Notes: generated by a model not told the origin, from the sequence alone. 64,000 nucleotides of DNA from Populus alba (GCF_005239225.2 NC_133289.1:12942889-13006888); one strand, 5' to 3'. Positions 9,698 through 21,420 are shown, counted from the stretch's first letter. Program-made: numbers and translations.

Positions 9698-11008
9698 TTA
9701 TAAGAGTACAAGCCCTAGTTCCGAGGGTCTCAAGGCATGCCTTAAGCGGTAATTGTAAAGATAGTAGTGTAGTTGCCCATCACCTGGTCCAAATTTCAGT
9801 TCTTTCAGGAAAGACTCGTTATGCATGACATCCAATGCATTAAAAACGTCAAAATCCTTCTGCTTGGCAACGATCAGTGCATCATTCATTAACTGAAGCA
9901 ATGGAGTCTTCGTGCTAACATTGTAATATGAATAAGCAGCTTTCAATGTCGAGTGGTTCTGGTTGCCAAGAATAGAGGATGGAAGAGTATAGAAGCTGCA
10001 GAAGTCGGTGATCTCATGAGTCTCTGGGCTCTCAACCAAGTAGCTATCAACCACGTTCTCGGTTGGAAGAAGCCAGTGCTCCACATCATTTTCATCAAAA
10101 TCCGGAGCAACAACAAACTGGCTCAAGTAATTTCTTAGCAACCTCGTGACAGCAGGCACATCACGAAGTTCCATATTTCTAAATCCAGGGGTGGCAGGGG
10201 AATCTGGTAACTTGTAAAGTTTTATGGTCCGGCTCATTGTCATCCTTGCACCAAGCCTTGAAAAGCCAACATCAATAAGCTTCTTGGGGTTCAAAGACCT
10301 GTGCCAATACTGGCAGGTTGTTATTGGTGTTGGAAGAACCACTCCAGCAGTGTAAGCAGCCTGCCAAATATTCTCTAAATGAACCCTCCTTGTAACCTCC
10401 TTAATCATAACAGGAGCAAGTCTCTTGGATCGAAGCTTCTTATGAACACATAAGAAATTAATCTCTGCCATTTTCACAACTTCATCACGCACCCGAATCC
10501 TTGCAGGAACGCCTGTTATAAAAGCAACAAGCTTCTTCGAAGCTTTGGCACGAACTCCAATGTGCCAGCTTCGATAATAGCCCGGGGGACGCAAAGCCCA
10601 TGTAAGAAACTCCTGCGAGTAATTAAACCTGAACATGTTCTCATCGTCCTCAACATAGTTGTTCTTCAAGAGATTGTAAACCTCGTCGCAAGTCTTATCA
10701 GATTCCATGTCACAGGTGGTCCATTCATACTGACTAGGGAGATTGTAAGGTTCCTGTTTAACTTCAGAAAGCAGGGTTGGAGGCTCGATGGGACCTTCAG
10801 GCAGATTTGAGTCACCAATGTCTTTGAATTGACCAACAGGTTGGCTTTCCCAAAACTTGTGTGTCTTGCCTAAAGAAACCGAGTCCTTAAACCTACGGAC
10901 TATAGTTGAGAGTGAACTATTTTCCTTGGAAACTTGGTTTGTCTCAGAATCATGATCAGGGTTATCTTTCGAAGACCCAGGTAGTGAATTGTTATTGTTA
11001 TCAGCCAT
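9698..11008 (-). CDS. NMT1: Glycylpeptide N-tetradecanoyltransferase (N-myristoyltransferase)
   Basis: Transfers myristate from myristoyl-CoA to the N-terminal glycine of target proteins in the cytosol, often at ribosomes. The CDS is one uninterrupted frame of 436 aa, the usual length for plant NMTs. Visible hallmarks: KFWESQPV near residue 51; YEWTTCDM near 94; FRFNYSQEFLTWAL-PPGYY (127-145); the signature EINFLCVHKKLRSKRLAPV (182-200); CQYWHRSLNPKKL; and the second signature KFGPGDGQLHYYLYNYRL (from about 405). The protein ends ELGLVLL, matching the family, in which the C-terminal carboxylate is catalytic. Residues 1-45 are Asn/Ser-rich and variable, as in other NMTs. The start ATG at 11008 sits just inside a probable 5'UTR acceptor. 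Plants often have two NMT genes; the active NMT1 type is favoured because all motifs are intact. Confidence 0.97.
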   Translation of the reverse strand: MADNNNNSLPGSSKDNPDHDSETNQVSKENSSLSTIVRRFKDSVSLGKTHKFWESQPVGQFKDIGDSNLPEGPIEPPTLLSEVKQEPYNLPSQYEWTTCDMESDKTCDEVYNLLKNNYVEDDENMFRFNYSQEFLTWALRPPGYYRSWHIGVRAKASKKLVAFITGVPARIRVRDEVVKMAEINFLCVHKKLRSKRLAPVMIKEVTRRVHLENIWQAAYTAGVVLPTPITTCQYWHRSLNPKKLIDVGFSRLGARMTMSRTIKLYKLPDSPATPGFRNMELRDVPAVTRLLRNYLSQFVVAPDFDENDVEHWLLPTENVVDSYLVESPETHEITDFCSFYTLPSSILGNQNHSTLKAAYSYYNVSTKTPLLQLMNDALIVAKQKDFDVFNALDVMHNESFLKELKFGPGDGQLHYYLYNYRLRHALRPSELGLVLL

Positions 11009-11026
11009 TTCAGCAAATCAAGTTTC

Positions 11027-11257
11027 CTATCAAACAAAACAGATATAATTATCAAAGTAGAAGAGAAAAAACATATCTAACAGCGAAGCGAATCCAGACA
11101 CCGCACCGCAGAAAAATCAAATCATTGTATTAAGAAACCAAAACCCACCCAGATGCTATTTTTGTTTATAAGATCTGTTCATCCTGTCAGGCACATGAAC
11201 AAACCACAGCAAAACTGACAGATCTACAAGACATAAGCAGAGTGGTGTATAAAATAC
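11027..11257 (-). other. Probable 5'UTR intron of NMT
   Basis: On the minus strand, a T-rich tract ending TTTGATAG lies about 20 bp before the NMT ATG and could be an acceptor. A donor-like GAAG/GTATTTTA is at about 11257-11250. The intervening ~230 bp would be a leader intron. This is predicted from splice signals only; edges are approximate. Confidence 0.45.
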
Positions 11258-11429
11258 CTTCCTTCAAGGTGCTACTGTAGATAGACCTATTTCTTGATGA
11301 TTTCGGGAGGAGTCTCCAAGGCGATGATGTTGCTAGGAAGATTTGGGAGGCGACTGCAAAAGACGCTGTTTTCTTGCTTTGGGGATTTTTAATAGGAGAA
11401 GAATTCCACAAGGAGAGGGTCTGATTCAC

Positions 11430-12280
11430 TTTCGATTTAAGTTATACTCTGCACCTTATACTTCCTTTTCGATCAATTGCAACCCTATAATATACTTTCA
11501 AATTTCAATTTGTCATTCAATCTTCCCTTTTTCCGTCACCATTGCAGCCAACGTTAAATCCTGTCGCTACCTTAATTTAAGAAAAATCAATTAAAATCTC
11601 AAAAACAAAATTAAAATTTTGAGCTTAAATTATTAACATTTTACCATTTTAATCCCAAATAACTAATTGAAAATAACTAAAAAATAGGAAAACAATCAGC
11701 TTTATTTAAACAATCAGTTTAAATTTAAATTTAAACTTTAAATTTAGTGCATGTGATCTTGATCCAATTAGACATGTTGTTTGCGCTTTGCCATGGGTGG
11801 AACAATAATGTTTTTATGTAAAAAAATAACATGCATAAAAAAGATTCAAGTCTAGAGTCATAGGTTAAAGTGGTAATTTAAAAAAATATGATAAAAAAAA
11901 ATAAAACACAGCAACAATAAAGAAATTCATCAAAAAAACAATTAGAAAAAAGTTAAAAGAACCGCATTCAAACCTATTTAGATTATCAAACAATCTAATG
12001 CTAACCTAACTAAAGGAAAATTGGAACTAAAGGAGTCAAACTTCAAAAAAATAAAAACATCAGCTTTAAAGAAGAAGAAAAAATAAAGCAATTCCAAACG
12101 AACCTCCAAACCCTCATTTAATCCAAAACACCTGCAACTTATTAGATCATGGATTCGAGTTAAACAAAAAAGCTTAAATGTCATTCAATTTAATTTTGAA
12201 TAATAAAATTATTGAAAAAACTACTAGTAAAAAAATTGCAAAAGAAAAGAAGCAGAAAAATAAACTTAAAATCTGACAAA
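11430..12280. other. Upstream DNA of NMT grading into A-rich repeats
   Basis: 11.43-11.57 kb is the probable promoter of the minus-strand NMT gene. Beyond 11.6 kb the sequence is A-rich with no coding signal. A minus-strand frame of 68 codons near 12.0-12.2 kb is low-complexity and not credited. Confidence 0.45.
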
Positions 12281-12289
12281 AAAACAAAA

Positions 12290-12800
12290 TAAAGATGAAG
12301 TTTTTAAAAAATCAAAATTATCCCAAAAAAGTTGAGGAACTAGTTAGGACTGAATTGTTGACATTGAGAGATGAAATTGAAAAAAAAAAATAAAAAACCA
12401 TGCAAAAAAAAATAGCAATTAAATGAATTAGAACTAAATCCAACATAAAAATCAAATGAGATCAAATTTTAAGAGATAAAATTGTAAAAAACCAATCAAT
12501 CAAGAAAATGATTTAAAAATAACAACTAAAAAAAACACGACCAAATTTGACACAAAAATTAAATGAAAATAAATGTCTAGGGTGAAATTGTAAAAAAAAA
12601 AAATCCATCAAGAAAACCATTCAAAACAAAACAAATATCAAATCAAAGAATGAGCATCAAATTTGAAAATAAATTTCAAAAATCAAATAACCAAAGAAGA
12701 AATAAAAAATATAACCCAATTAGAAACAACCAATGTAAATAAAAAAAAAATTGCAAATAAAAGAATTGGGACTTAATCAAAAGAAAAAAATCAATTGAAT
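12290..12800. repeat. A-rich degenerate repeat family 2
   Basis: Words of the form GA(C/A)CAAATTTGA, TAAATGAAAA-AAA, AGGGTGAAATTGTAAAAAA and ATCAATCAAGAAAATGATT recur at irregular ~60-110 bp steps. Related sequence occurs at 41.27-41.87 kb, and its reverse complement at about 18.05-18.36 kb. It looks like a dispersed poplar-type repeat rather than a gene. Confidence 0.55.
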
Positions 12801-12939
12801 GGCTAGTTTAATTTTGTGCATGGCTTGCACACAAATCTAGGACAAAAGAGAAGGAAAAGAAAGAAAACAGAAAGAAAAAAATCATTTCCAACCAAATCAC
12901 ATCAAACCACCATATATGTGTCATCTAGGAAGGAAGAGG

Positions 12940-13160
12940 ACACCAAGAATTTAATGATGCAACGGAAGCACCAGTACAACTACCGGAGTCCGCCACATAC
13001 ACTGCCCGAAGTTGGCAGAGTGGCTGACGCGCTAGTGGGTGCTTTGCACGCGCCAACAACTTTTTTATTTTTTAATTACACAAAACCAAAAATGCCTCTA
13101 AGACCAATCAACAATCACAAACAGACCCTGAGGAAATTACTACAAAGCCCCTGAATCCAA
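12940..13160. other. GC-rich island downstream of repeat family 2
   Basis: A GC-rich block with words such as GTCCGCCACATACACTGC and TGACGCGCTAGTGGGTGC closes the A-rich array. It contains part of a 112-codon plus-strand frame that begins in low-complexity Lys/Arg sequence and shows no domain. It probably belongs to the same dispersed element as the A-rich block. Confidence 0.35.
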
Positions 13161-13503
13161 GGGTAAAAAATTGGAATGGCATGGGTAATGTAGTAGTTTC
13201 ACTGTTCGACCAAATATGAAAATACAAAAATGCCCTTTATGCAGAAAGCATTGAATTATTTTATTTCAAGGTTACATTTGTTGTTTTACTGTGTATTTGA
13301 AAACATAATTACCAAAATAACCTCACTCAATTTCCAAAAGACATTCACGTCGTAGGGAAAATGCCTTCATATCCCCAAAGTAAAAGTAAAAAAGAAAATG
13401 ACCAAGTAACAATATAGTAGTTAAACTATCGAGATGAATAATAAATTGTCTTGAAGCACAATAATATCATCATTAGCTTTAGCTTTTCGTTAATATCTCC
13501 AAA

Positions 13504-13506
<3 letters not shown>

Positions 13507-13538
<32 letters not shown>
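13507..13538. repeat. (TA)n microsatellite
   Basis: About sixteen uninterrupted TA units. Confidence 0.9.
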
Positions 13539-13545
<7 letters not shown>

Positions 13546-14009
13546 TTAAATAATAAAATTTAAGAAACTGGTAGATAATAAAATTAATGAGAATTTATGC
13601 AAATAAATTAAAATTAAGTGGTAGAGCCCGAAAGCTAAATGCAATGTATAAAATAAAACTTAAATTAAACAGCAAAGCTGAAAACTAAATGCTAAAAAAT
13701 ACAATTAAGTTAATACACACATATTATATCAGTGTAATATTAGACTCTAACATCAAAGATTAAAGCTATTTAATGTGCTTAATTTATAGTCAATAAGTCT
13801 TTAATATGGTGTTTATCATAAAATTCATAGAGAAACTATTTAACAAGAAATAAATTTATCGTATAAGATATCTAAACTTTTTAAACTTTTTATTTTTTAT
13901 TAATTTCAAATATAAATCCTCAAACTAAATCTAAAATTAATAAAAATAAAATGTTTAATCAAATAGATTGATTTTTCATGCTTTCTATGATCTTTTTGTC
14001 TTGTTCTTT

Positions 14010-14033
14010 TATATATATATATATATATATATA
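14010..14033. repeat. (TA)n microsatellite
   Basis: About twelve TA units, bounded by CTTTT and AAAAG, so the tract is close to a short inverted repeat. Confidence 0.85.
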
Positions 14034-14289
14034 AAAGACATGGAAAAATTCCTAATTTTTAACACTACTAATTAAAAGCATTAAATCAATAAATATAGGA
14101 GAAATGGCCAATTAATTATTGTTAGGAAAAATCACATTTACTATCCATAAGTATGATAAAATGACCACATTGCCTTTATATAAATTAAAATAAAAAAAAT
14201 TACCAAGCAACATTCCATCTAGCAGTGAAAGCTCATGAGATGGCTACAAATAAAAGGTTGAGATTTCTGACAGTTTGTCTGTTAAATTA

Positions 14290-17200
14290 AGCCATCAGTA
14301 GATAATAACAAGAAAAATCTGAGTATAATGCTTTAACCCACACATAAAGCCTGATAAGGATTAGGAAAAAAATACACTATCAAAATCAGGTTTTTTCTGG
14401 TTGAAGAGGAGATCATTATGTATATAGCTCAAATAGACTATGATATTACAAAAACTCCAACTCTTGGCGAAACAAGACCTTTTCACAAACCATAGAAAGA
14501 GACGTTTGAATTGTTGTTGGAGGAGGAATACAACAATCTATACATAGACTTCACATAATATTTCCCATTAGAATTTTATTTCCAAACAAGTTTGTACCCG
14601 ACATCATTAGATAACTCTGAAAGCAAACTAGACATGGTATTGAAAGAACTTGCTTATTTCCCTCTGAGTTCCCTCCTTCATCTGAAATTCCAAAACTAAG
14701 TAAATCCTTCCCGGATCACTATATTTGCCATCGAAGAGCATTTATCATCAGAAAATATAAGCAATCCATGAAATTGATCAGCTAGGCAACTACTTCCAAT
14801 CCACACATCTTTTTAAAAGTTGTCATATTTTCCATTGCTAATTAGGATAACAAACTCTTTTTTTGCAATATTTATGTAGAATTCAAAGGGCTTACTTGTG
14901 ATGTGAGAATTCATTTTCCTGTCCTTGGATCAAATGTTGTGCTACTTCAATTATTAAAACCAAAGAAATATTTTACAATACGAATGTTTTTGTAAATCTT
15001 GTCAAATAAATGTAGAGAGTCCAAGATGAGAGAAGAGAAAGGGAGAACTATTTTATTGCAATAATGAATAACTTGACTTTTCATATGGATTATGTCCATA
15101 TATATAAGCAAAGGAAGCAGTTACTTCCTTCAGTAACTTCTCTAAATATTTGTACCAGACTCATCTTTCATGGACAGATCAAGCCTAACCCAATAATCAA
15201 TAATTTAGAACCCTCTCTCCTTTTTACAAGATTTAACAATCTTGAACCATGTGTTTGCAGATGTAATGTTATTGTCTGAAGGTAGATTGAAGGACACATT
15301 CATGTCATCGATGCTAGATATAACATTTTTTCATAAGTCGGACTAGAACTATCAAATCTTCATATTCATTTGAAAATCAAGGCTTTATTTTTATATAATA
15401 TAGAGCCAATACCCAAACCCCCTCGTTTTTCTTAGTAGAATCATATATTTCCATTTAACATTACATAATTGTTTTTCATTTTCTTCTCCAGACCATTGAA
15501 AGGATCTAATTTTCTTTGCAATACAAGATGCAACAAAGAATGGAATAGGGAACAAGGAGAAATAATAAATTGACAAATTATTCAAAATAGACTTTATCAA
15601 GCATACTTATTTTTTTTGTATTGAGGTAAAAACCATTAAAAGAGTGCAGTGGAAAAACATGTCATTTATTCTTTATATAACCATAAGCTTTTTCTTTATC
15701 CTGAAACACCACAAGATAATGTTTAGTTACTATTTCAAGACAATAGAGACAAAAACAATAAGAATAAAAATATATTTATTTGAAAAGATAAAAATAAATA
15801 CATAAAATAAATATGTTTTTGGAATAGTTTTGAAGTAAATATGTGTGTTTTAAAATAAAAAGTACTTGAAGACATATGGCTTCTATCTCTAGAAGCAATA
15901 TTTGAACCCAACTTTCTCTCCTTTCCAGCTTGAACAAATATTTGTAGAATCGAACTATTTCTAGCTTCACCTCACAAGGATTTGAAATAAACCTTCCCGA
16001 AACCGATAATGAAAGAATAACATTCCTATTTTTCCTTTTAGTTGCAGAAAGATGGAAGAAACAAGTGTATCCCCTAACTTACACCACTAAACTCTGGATT
16101 TCTTATGCCAGATGGACTCATGCATCTAGTAAAGGGATCTAAGCTCATTCAAGAGAAATTTGCTTTTAGATAACTCCACATTTGACAGAGTTCCGAGCTC
16201 TTATAGTCCTTCCAACTCTTTAATTTCTTGCTCAACTTTCTTAACTTTAAGTGTGTTTGTTATCTTCAATGCTGCCCACAGTGTCCCTATTCAACAATCT
16301 TAAGTACTCTTTAAGATCTTTGACAGTTTGCACAGTATTCCCTTTACCGTGTTAAGAGTGCATTGACGAACACCAGAACTCCTGTATAAATTTTCTAGAA
16401 TCAGATCTTAACCAAAACATTTTAAGAATTTGAAGGGTCTAGGTCCCCAGTTAATGGAATCTAACTTCAAGTGTATTGGCCTTTGGTCAGAGGTAAATCT
16501 TGTGACCTATGAAGGGAAGAAGAGGGAGACACATTGACCCATGCAGAAGATATAAAAGCCCGATCAATACGGCTTGCAAAGTTGCCCTTAGACCAAGTGA
16601 ACCTTTTACCATTTAGAGGTTCATTGAGATCACCCATAATGTTTCATTGAGATCACCTATAATGCGCGATGGTTTGGATAAATTAGACTTGAAGATCTTC
16701 AAATACTCCCACAAATTCTTCTTCAAGTGGATATCATTTGGTGTATAAATAACAGACACAACACAATCCACATTGTATTGGCACAATCTCCCTTCTAAGT
16801 GCAAGATAGTCCCAAACAAGCCAACCGAAGTGTTAGAAACAGTGAAAAAGGAAGGATTCCACACACAAAGCAAACCCCAGAGAGAACCAATAGAAGGTAT
16901 TGCAAGCAATGACCTAGAGTGACGATCCCAAACAGAGTTTACAGAGTATTTATATTTTCCGCCCTTTCCAAATGAAGCCTTTGTTTGAGTTCATTTGCCA
17001 TTTGAGTTAAGCCCACTACCAGAATTAAAAACTTTTACTCACTGTTCATCGTCCTGAAGAATCACTTTTCAACTACCAGAGCATATATTTGCATAGGGAG
17101 CAGTCATGACATCATGAGTTTCAATACCCACATCCAGGGGTGGAACAAGAAAAAAAGAATTAAAGGGGACCAAAATATTAGTTGTTTTATTATTTAGGCT

Positions 17201-17650
17201 AAATATATTAATATTATGAAGGGAGGGTCTGGAAAAAAAATTCCTTGCAAGGGCCAGGGCCCCTGCCAGCCCCCTTCTCACCGCCCTTGCTCGCATCCAA
17301 ATCAGAGTCTCTAAGAGATAGGGGGGATTACCTTTCTTGCTCTTTTCCACACTTCTCAAAACCTTTATCTACTAGAAACTCTTTTCCATAGATTCACATG
17401 GAGAAAGATCAGCACCCAACTTTTCACAGCAATTTGTTCCTACGAAACCATCTTCAGAGCATACATTGTTCTTCTTACTTCCTAACGAGTTATCATAAAA
17501 ATACAGATCATCCATATTAGCATAGGATTTAGTAGAGCCATCATCATTGGTAGATTCAGACCTCTCATTGTTGGATGAGTGCATCTTCTCAACCCATTTC
17601 TCAAATGCTTTTTTTCTCATCAACACTGCTGGAATTAAGTTCTAGACAAG
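14290..17650 (-). mobile_element. Broken L1-type LINE retrotransposon
   Basis: Minus-strand fragments line up in LINE order. 17626-17372 gives a Ser/Asn-rich ORF1-like piece. 16909-16613 matches an AP-endonuclease domain (LLCVWNPSFF, CVVSVIYTPND, RIIGDLNETL), followed by FTWSKGN-ASRIDRAFIS (about 16617-16540). 15970-15776 matches the region before the polymerase (LEIVRFYKYLFKLERRESW). 15600-15391 matches the segment after it (LNNLSIYYFSLFPIPFFVA, IRSFQWSGEENEK). About 14640-14400 holds a C-terminal zinc-finger/RNaseH-side motif (KLVWK-NSNGKYYVKSMY). The catalytic reverse transcriptase core between 15776 and 15600 is missing, and many frameshifts and stops are present. The element is dead. Its ends are approximate. 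Confidence 0.75.
17135..17289. mobile_element. Small hAT-type non-autonomous element inserted in the LINE
   Basis: A 155-bp unit with ends CAGGGGTGG (left) and, read from the other strand, CAAGGGCGG (right): imperfect terminal inverted repeats of hAT type. It is flanked by 8-bp repeats CCCACATC (17127-17134) and CTCGCATC (17290-17297) that differ by two transitions only. The interior is T/A-rich with a GC-rich right end. It interrupts the 5' part of the LINE. Confidence 0.65.
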
Positions 17651-18620
17651 GCTCCTTAGTAACCTTGAAGATCCCATGCATCTGGTCTTGAAACTGGGCT
17701 AGGTACTAGATTTTTCCAAATCGGCGACTGTTATTACCTTGCATGATCTGTGGGAGAAGATCAGGGAATGAAAACGGGATTCATTGCCTCATGATGGTAG
17801 CCGACATGTTGAAGAACAAAAGCATTCATTTTTGTCCCGCGAGGAGAGTTGGTCAAGGCCAGAAATCAGACCCTAAGATTGCGCGAGGATAAGTTGTTTC
17901 TGCTTGTTCGAATCCCATAAATCAACCTTAGGTGAAGTACAAAACTGCGTCATTTTCATTTAATGGAAAAAAATGTCATTTTTAAACTTAATTTGGGATT
18001 TAGGGTTTGTAATTTAAACCCAAACAATGTCGTTTTCAAATGATGATTTTCAAACCGACCCTTTCATTCTCGCATTTTTCCTAATTTCATTCTTGGACTT
18101 TTAGTTATTTTATTTTCAACCAATTTTTATCTTTTTGTCTTAATTTCTTTCAATTTTGACCTTGATTGAATGGGGATGGTGGGTCCTTTAATTTTTATTT
18201 TCCAGGAATCTTCAATTTTAGCTAATTTCAACTATTTTCTTAATTTTTATCTTCAATCTTTTACTAGATTGGACGCTATATTATTTTAACTTAATCTTTG
18301 GCCTATTAAATTCAATTATTATTTTATTTTATTTTATTTGTATTTATTTTGATGATATTTTTTATTTTATTATTATTATTTTATTCATATTTCTTCATAC
18401 ACAAAAGTTAAATAAACACATGACTAAAATAATTATTAGAGATTGGAAAGAACATTTGTTTTTGTTTTTTTTTTGAAAATGAATGGGGTTAAATTTTTGG
18501 TTATGAAAAATAGGCTTCAGTATGTTAACTTTAATAACATTTAAATTTAATTCTAAGTCACACTAATAAAAAAAATGTGAAATTTGTGTATAAACAAAGC
18601 AGCCTAGAAAGGTTTTAATC
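17651..18620. other. Spacer between LINE and copia remnant
   Basis: 17.65-17.95 kb has balanced composition and may be the LINE 5' leader. 18.05-18.36 kb is T-rich and resembles the reverse complement of repeat family 2 (TCAATTTTGACCTTGATTGA). No gene is seen. Confidence 0.4.
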
Positions 18621-18629
18621 TAGTAGGAA

Positions 18630-20010
18630 AAAATAACAAATTTATTGGAGTTAATATATAATGATATTTGTGATAGTAGTAATATCTTGACTAGTGGTGA
18701 TAGAAAATACTTTATTATTTTTATTTATTATTTGTTAAGATATTGTTATGTTTATTTGGCCAAATCTAAAAGTGAATTATGTGATAAGTTTGAAAATTTT
18801 AAAGTAGAAGTAAAAAATCAATTAGAGAGAAAAAAAAAATACAATTTGATAAAGGTGGTGAGTATACTTCTAATAAAATGAATGAATTTTTAGATTTGAT
18901 ATTATACATCAAATAACACCCTTTTTTTTCACCATATTCTAATGGGGTAATGAATATTAAAAAATAAATAAAACTTTAATGAATTTAGTTAAAATAGTGT
19001 TAATTAGATCTGATTAGCCTAATAACATTATATTCTTTTTGTTATATTCTTCATAGCATTTCTTATAAAAATTGGGATGAAACGTTAAATAAATTTTGGA
19101 AGAATAAAACACCCTCTTTAAAATATTGTAAATAGTGGGGGTTGTTTAGCTAAAGTAAATATTATAATTACTAATAAAAGGAAAATTGATCCTAAAACTA
19201 TAAATTGTGCATTTATTGGATATTCTTTGTGTGGTACAACTTATAGATTTTAGTTTTAAATTCGAAGATTTATGAAATTGAAAATAATACAATTATAAAG
19301 TTATGTGATGTAGTGTTCTTTGAAAATATTTTTCCAATGAAAAATAAGGTGTCTAAACCTATTAATGAAAGTTATTCTTCTAAAATAGATATTGTTGATA
19401 ATTATGCTTCCATGGAAATTGGAAAAAGTAAAGGAAATAGAAGAGCAAAAGATTTTGGTGCTATTTTTTACACTTTTTTTCTTGAAAATGAACCTAAAAC
19501 ATATAGTGAAGCAATTACATCTATTGGTGTATTTTTTTGGTTTGGAAAACAAGGGTAAATAATGAAACTGATTCTTTAATTTCTAATGTAACTTGATTTT
19601 TAATTTATTTTTCATAAGGTTGTAAGTTTCATGAGAGAAGATATATATGCATGATAAAAAAAAACACAACACTGATAGAATTTTAAAATCACTTATATGT
19701 TATGTGTGTGATAAGTGTAAAGTTGGTCTACGAAACCTAATTCAAAACATCCTAGTTACTATGGTTCTTTATGTTAAAACTTATTAAAATTAAGTATAAG
19801 TTCAAACCCTAAAAGGTACCTATTATCGATTACACAACATTCTATTAAAATTAAGTATAAGTTCAAACTCTAAAAGGTATCTAGCATCGATTACACAACA
19901 TTAATGCTCACTTTTATTCTATTCATTATTTGTATGAATGATTTTAAATCATGTGGAGAAATGTTGGAATCTTGATTTACAATTATAATTAATTATAGTT
20001 GTTTTTAGTA
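18630..20010 (+). mobile_element. Decayed Ty1/copia retrotransposon (integrase to 3' LTR start)
   Basis: Plus-strand frames match copia pol in order. Integrase: LELIYNDICDSSNILTSGD, KYFIIFIYY--RYCYVYL, VEVKNQLE, then a frameshifted SPYSNGV (18640-18950). Connecting segment: WGCLAKVNIIITNKRKIDPK and FIGYSLCGTTYRF (about 19136-19250). Start of the reverse transcriptase region: VFFENIFPM, DFGAIFYTFFLENEPKTYSE (19310-19520). Most of the polymerase and RNase H is absent. GTGGAGAAATGTTGGAATC at about 19955-19975 resembles a polypurine tract joined to a copia LTR start (TGTTGGAA). Stops and frameshifts make it inactive. The right LTR end is not clear. Confidence 0.72.
19783..19904. repeat. Tandem duplication, 61-bp unit, two copies
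   Basis: Copy 1 is 19783-19843 and copy 2 is 19844-19904; both begin ATTAAAATTAAGTATAAGTT and contain TCGATTACACAACATT. They differ at only a few positions, mostly transitions. The duplication lies between the copia pol remnant and its putative LTR. Confidence 0.85.
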
Positions 20011-20186
20011 ATTAATAAAATTTATTGACTTAGCCATTATGATAAATTACTTTATTATATTTAATTGTTTTAAATATATTTGATAACCAATACCTTGATT
20101 AAGTACACATATATTGCATACGTTTAGGATGGGAAATATATAATTTTTTTACCATAAGAAATTCTTAAAAATAGTTTTATATTTTA

Positions 20187-20218
<32 letters not shown>

Positions 20219-20870
20219 ATTTAAGAATTTCTTTTTTATATATTCCTCTCAAGTTTCACTACACTTCTTTTTTATACTTTATTAACACAAGTGAGAAAAA
20301 AAAAGGTGATAAAAAGGTTTGAGGAATTTTTACTGCATCCATAAATTCTAATGAATTGTTGTATCTTTAGAAAGAAACATGTCATATATAAAATTATTTT
20401 TGTTGGAGAGAGAATAATGTTATTATTATTGTGTACTATAAGCCCTAGACTTCTTTTAAATTCTTACTGTTTCCTATATTCACTTCTTGTTCTAATTATT
20501 TTCATTATTACTCTCAGTTGTTGATTTAATATTTAAAAAGGGAAACAAAAATATTGATTTCATTTGTTTGCCTAATTCTTTCTATTTTTAATTGCCTAAC
20601 AAGTTCTTCGATGGGAAAGCTATTGGGGCTTTAAAGAATTTTGTTTAATGACTTGGATAATAGGAGCATGTTGAATGATTCAATCTTGATTTTATAATGC
20701 TACTAGTTATTTATGTAACTTGATGCTAGTACATAGTTATATATTAATGTTTAATTAAATAACATAAAGAATATTAATATTGCTCTTAAATTATGTCTTT
20801 GAATGCTTATAAGGGATTTAAATATTATTAGAGGTGTTAATAGTTATATATTATTCATAAAACTGACCTA
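20011..20870. other. AT-rich DNA, possibly copia LTR body
   Basis: No gene is seen. If TGTTGGAA at about 19970 is an LTR start, part of this stretch is LTR. A (TC)n(AC)n tract lies at about 20190-20217. Confidence 0.35.
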
Positions 20871-20879
20871 TTTAATAAT

Positions 20880-21420
20880 CCAAGTATAAAGGTTTTCTTT
20901 ACTTGATTTAGTAAGAAACAAGCTAATTCAATTTTCATTAAAAAAAAAACTTGATAAAGTTCTTGCTAATGATGCTTAGAGACTGATTTTTTACTAGTTC
21001 TAGTATGAAGTTTCTCAATCTATATAAGTGTTTGATCATTGCTCTGGTTGGGTTCAAACTTACCAGCAAATTAATTATATGCCTAAACCTTTCAATTGTT
21101 TTTTTAAATCTTCTAGTTGTTGAAGGTAATTTTATTGATTTTGTTTTTAAAACATGGAATATAAAGGTGAATGGGGGGTTACATGGATTTAAGAGAGTGA
21201 TTTATATACTGAGTATTTCTATAAGCTTGTAAGAGCTAGGATAGTCATAAATAATATCTTCATAGTATATATTATTGATGGTATAAAATTGGCTTATTTT
21301 ATAAATATTCAAAACAATATAGTTTAATTTTATCAAAATCTTTTTGGCAAAAAAGATAACATCAATAGAGGTAATGTCAAAACTTTAAAATGATTACTTA
21401 AGCATAAGTTTTTTAATCCT
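20880..21420 (+). mobile_element. Second LINE fragment (end of endonuclease region)
   Basis: With one or two frameshifts the plus strand reads FSKKQANSIF, KLDKVLANDA, then a segment ending DHC, matching the end of the LINE endonuclease domain (TW-NKQ-NPIFKKLDRVLVN-W, then SDHCP). Further right, KTWNIKVNGG and YQNLFG fit the linker before reverse transcriptase. It lacks the rest of the element and is on the opposite strand from the 14-17 kb LINE, so it is a separate insertion. Confidence 0.5.

Larger units (their letters stand above)
13161..14280. other. AT-rich intergenic DNA
   Basis: No gene is seen. TA microsatellites lie at 13507-13538 and 14010-14033. The rest is A/T-rich without long open frames. 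Confidence 0.5.

Noticed and set aside
10562..10810. Plus-strand frame opposite NMT
   Set aside because: Antisense shadow of a strongly conserved coding sequence.
12816..13154. 112-codon plus-strand frame
   Set aside because: Lys/Arg low-complexity start inside an A-rich repeat, no domain and no splice-compatible neighbours.
19301..19552. Minus-strand frame opposite the copia fragment
   Set aside because: The plus strand gives clear copia pol words, so the minus frame is a shadow.
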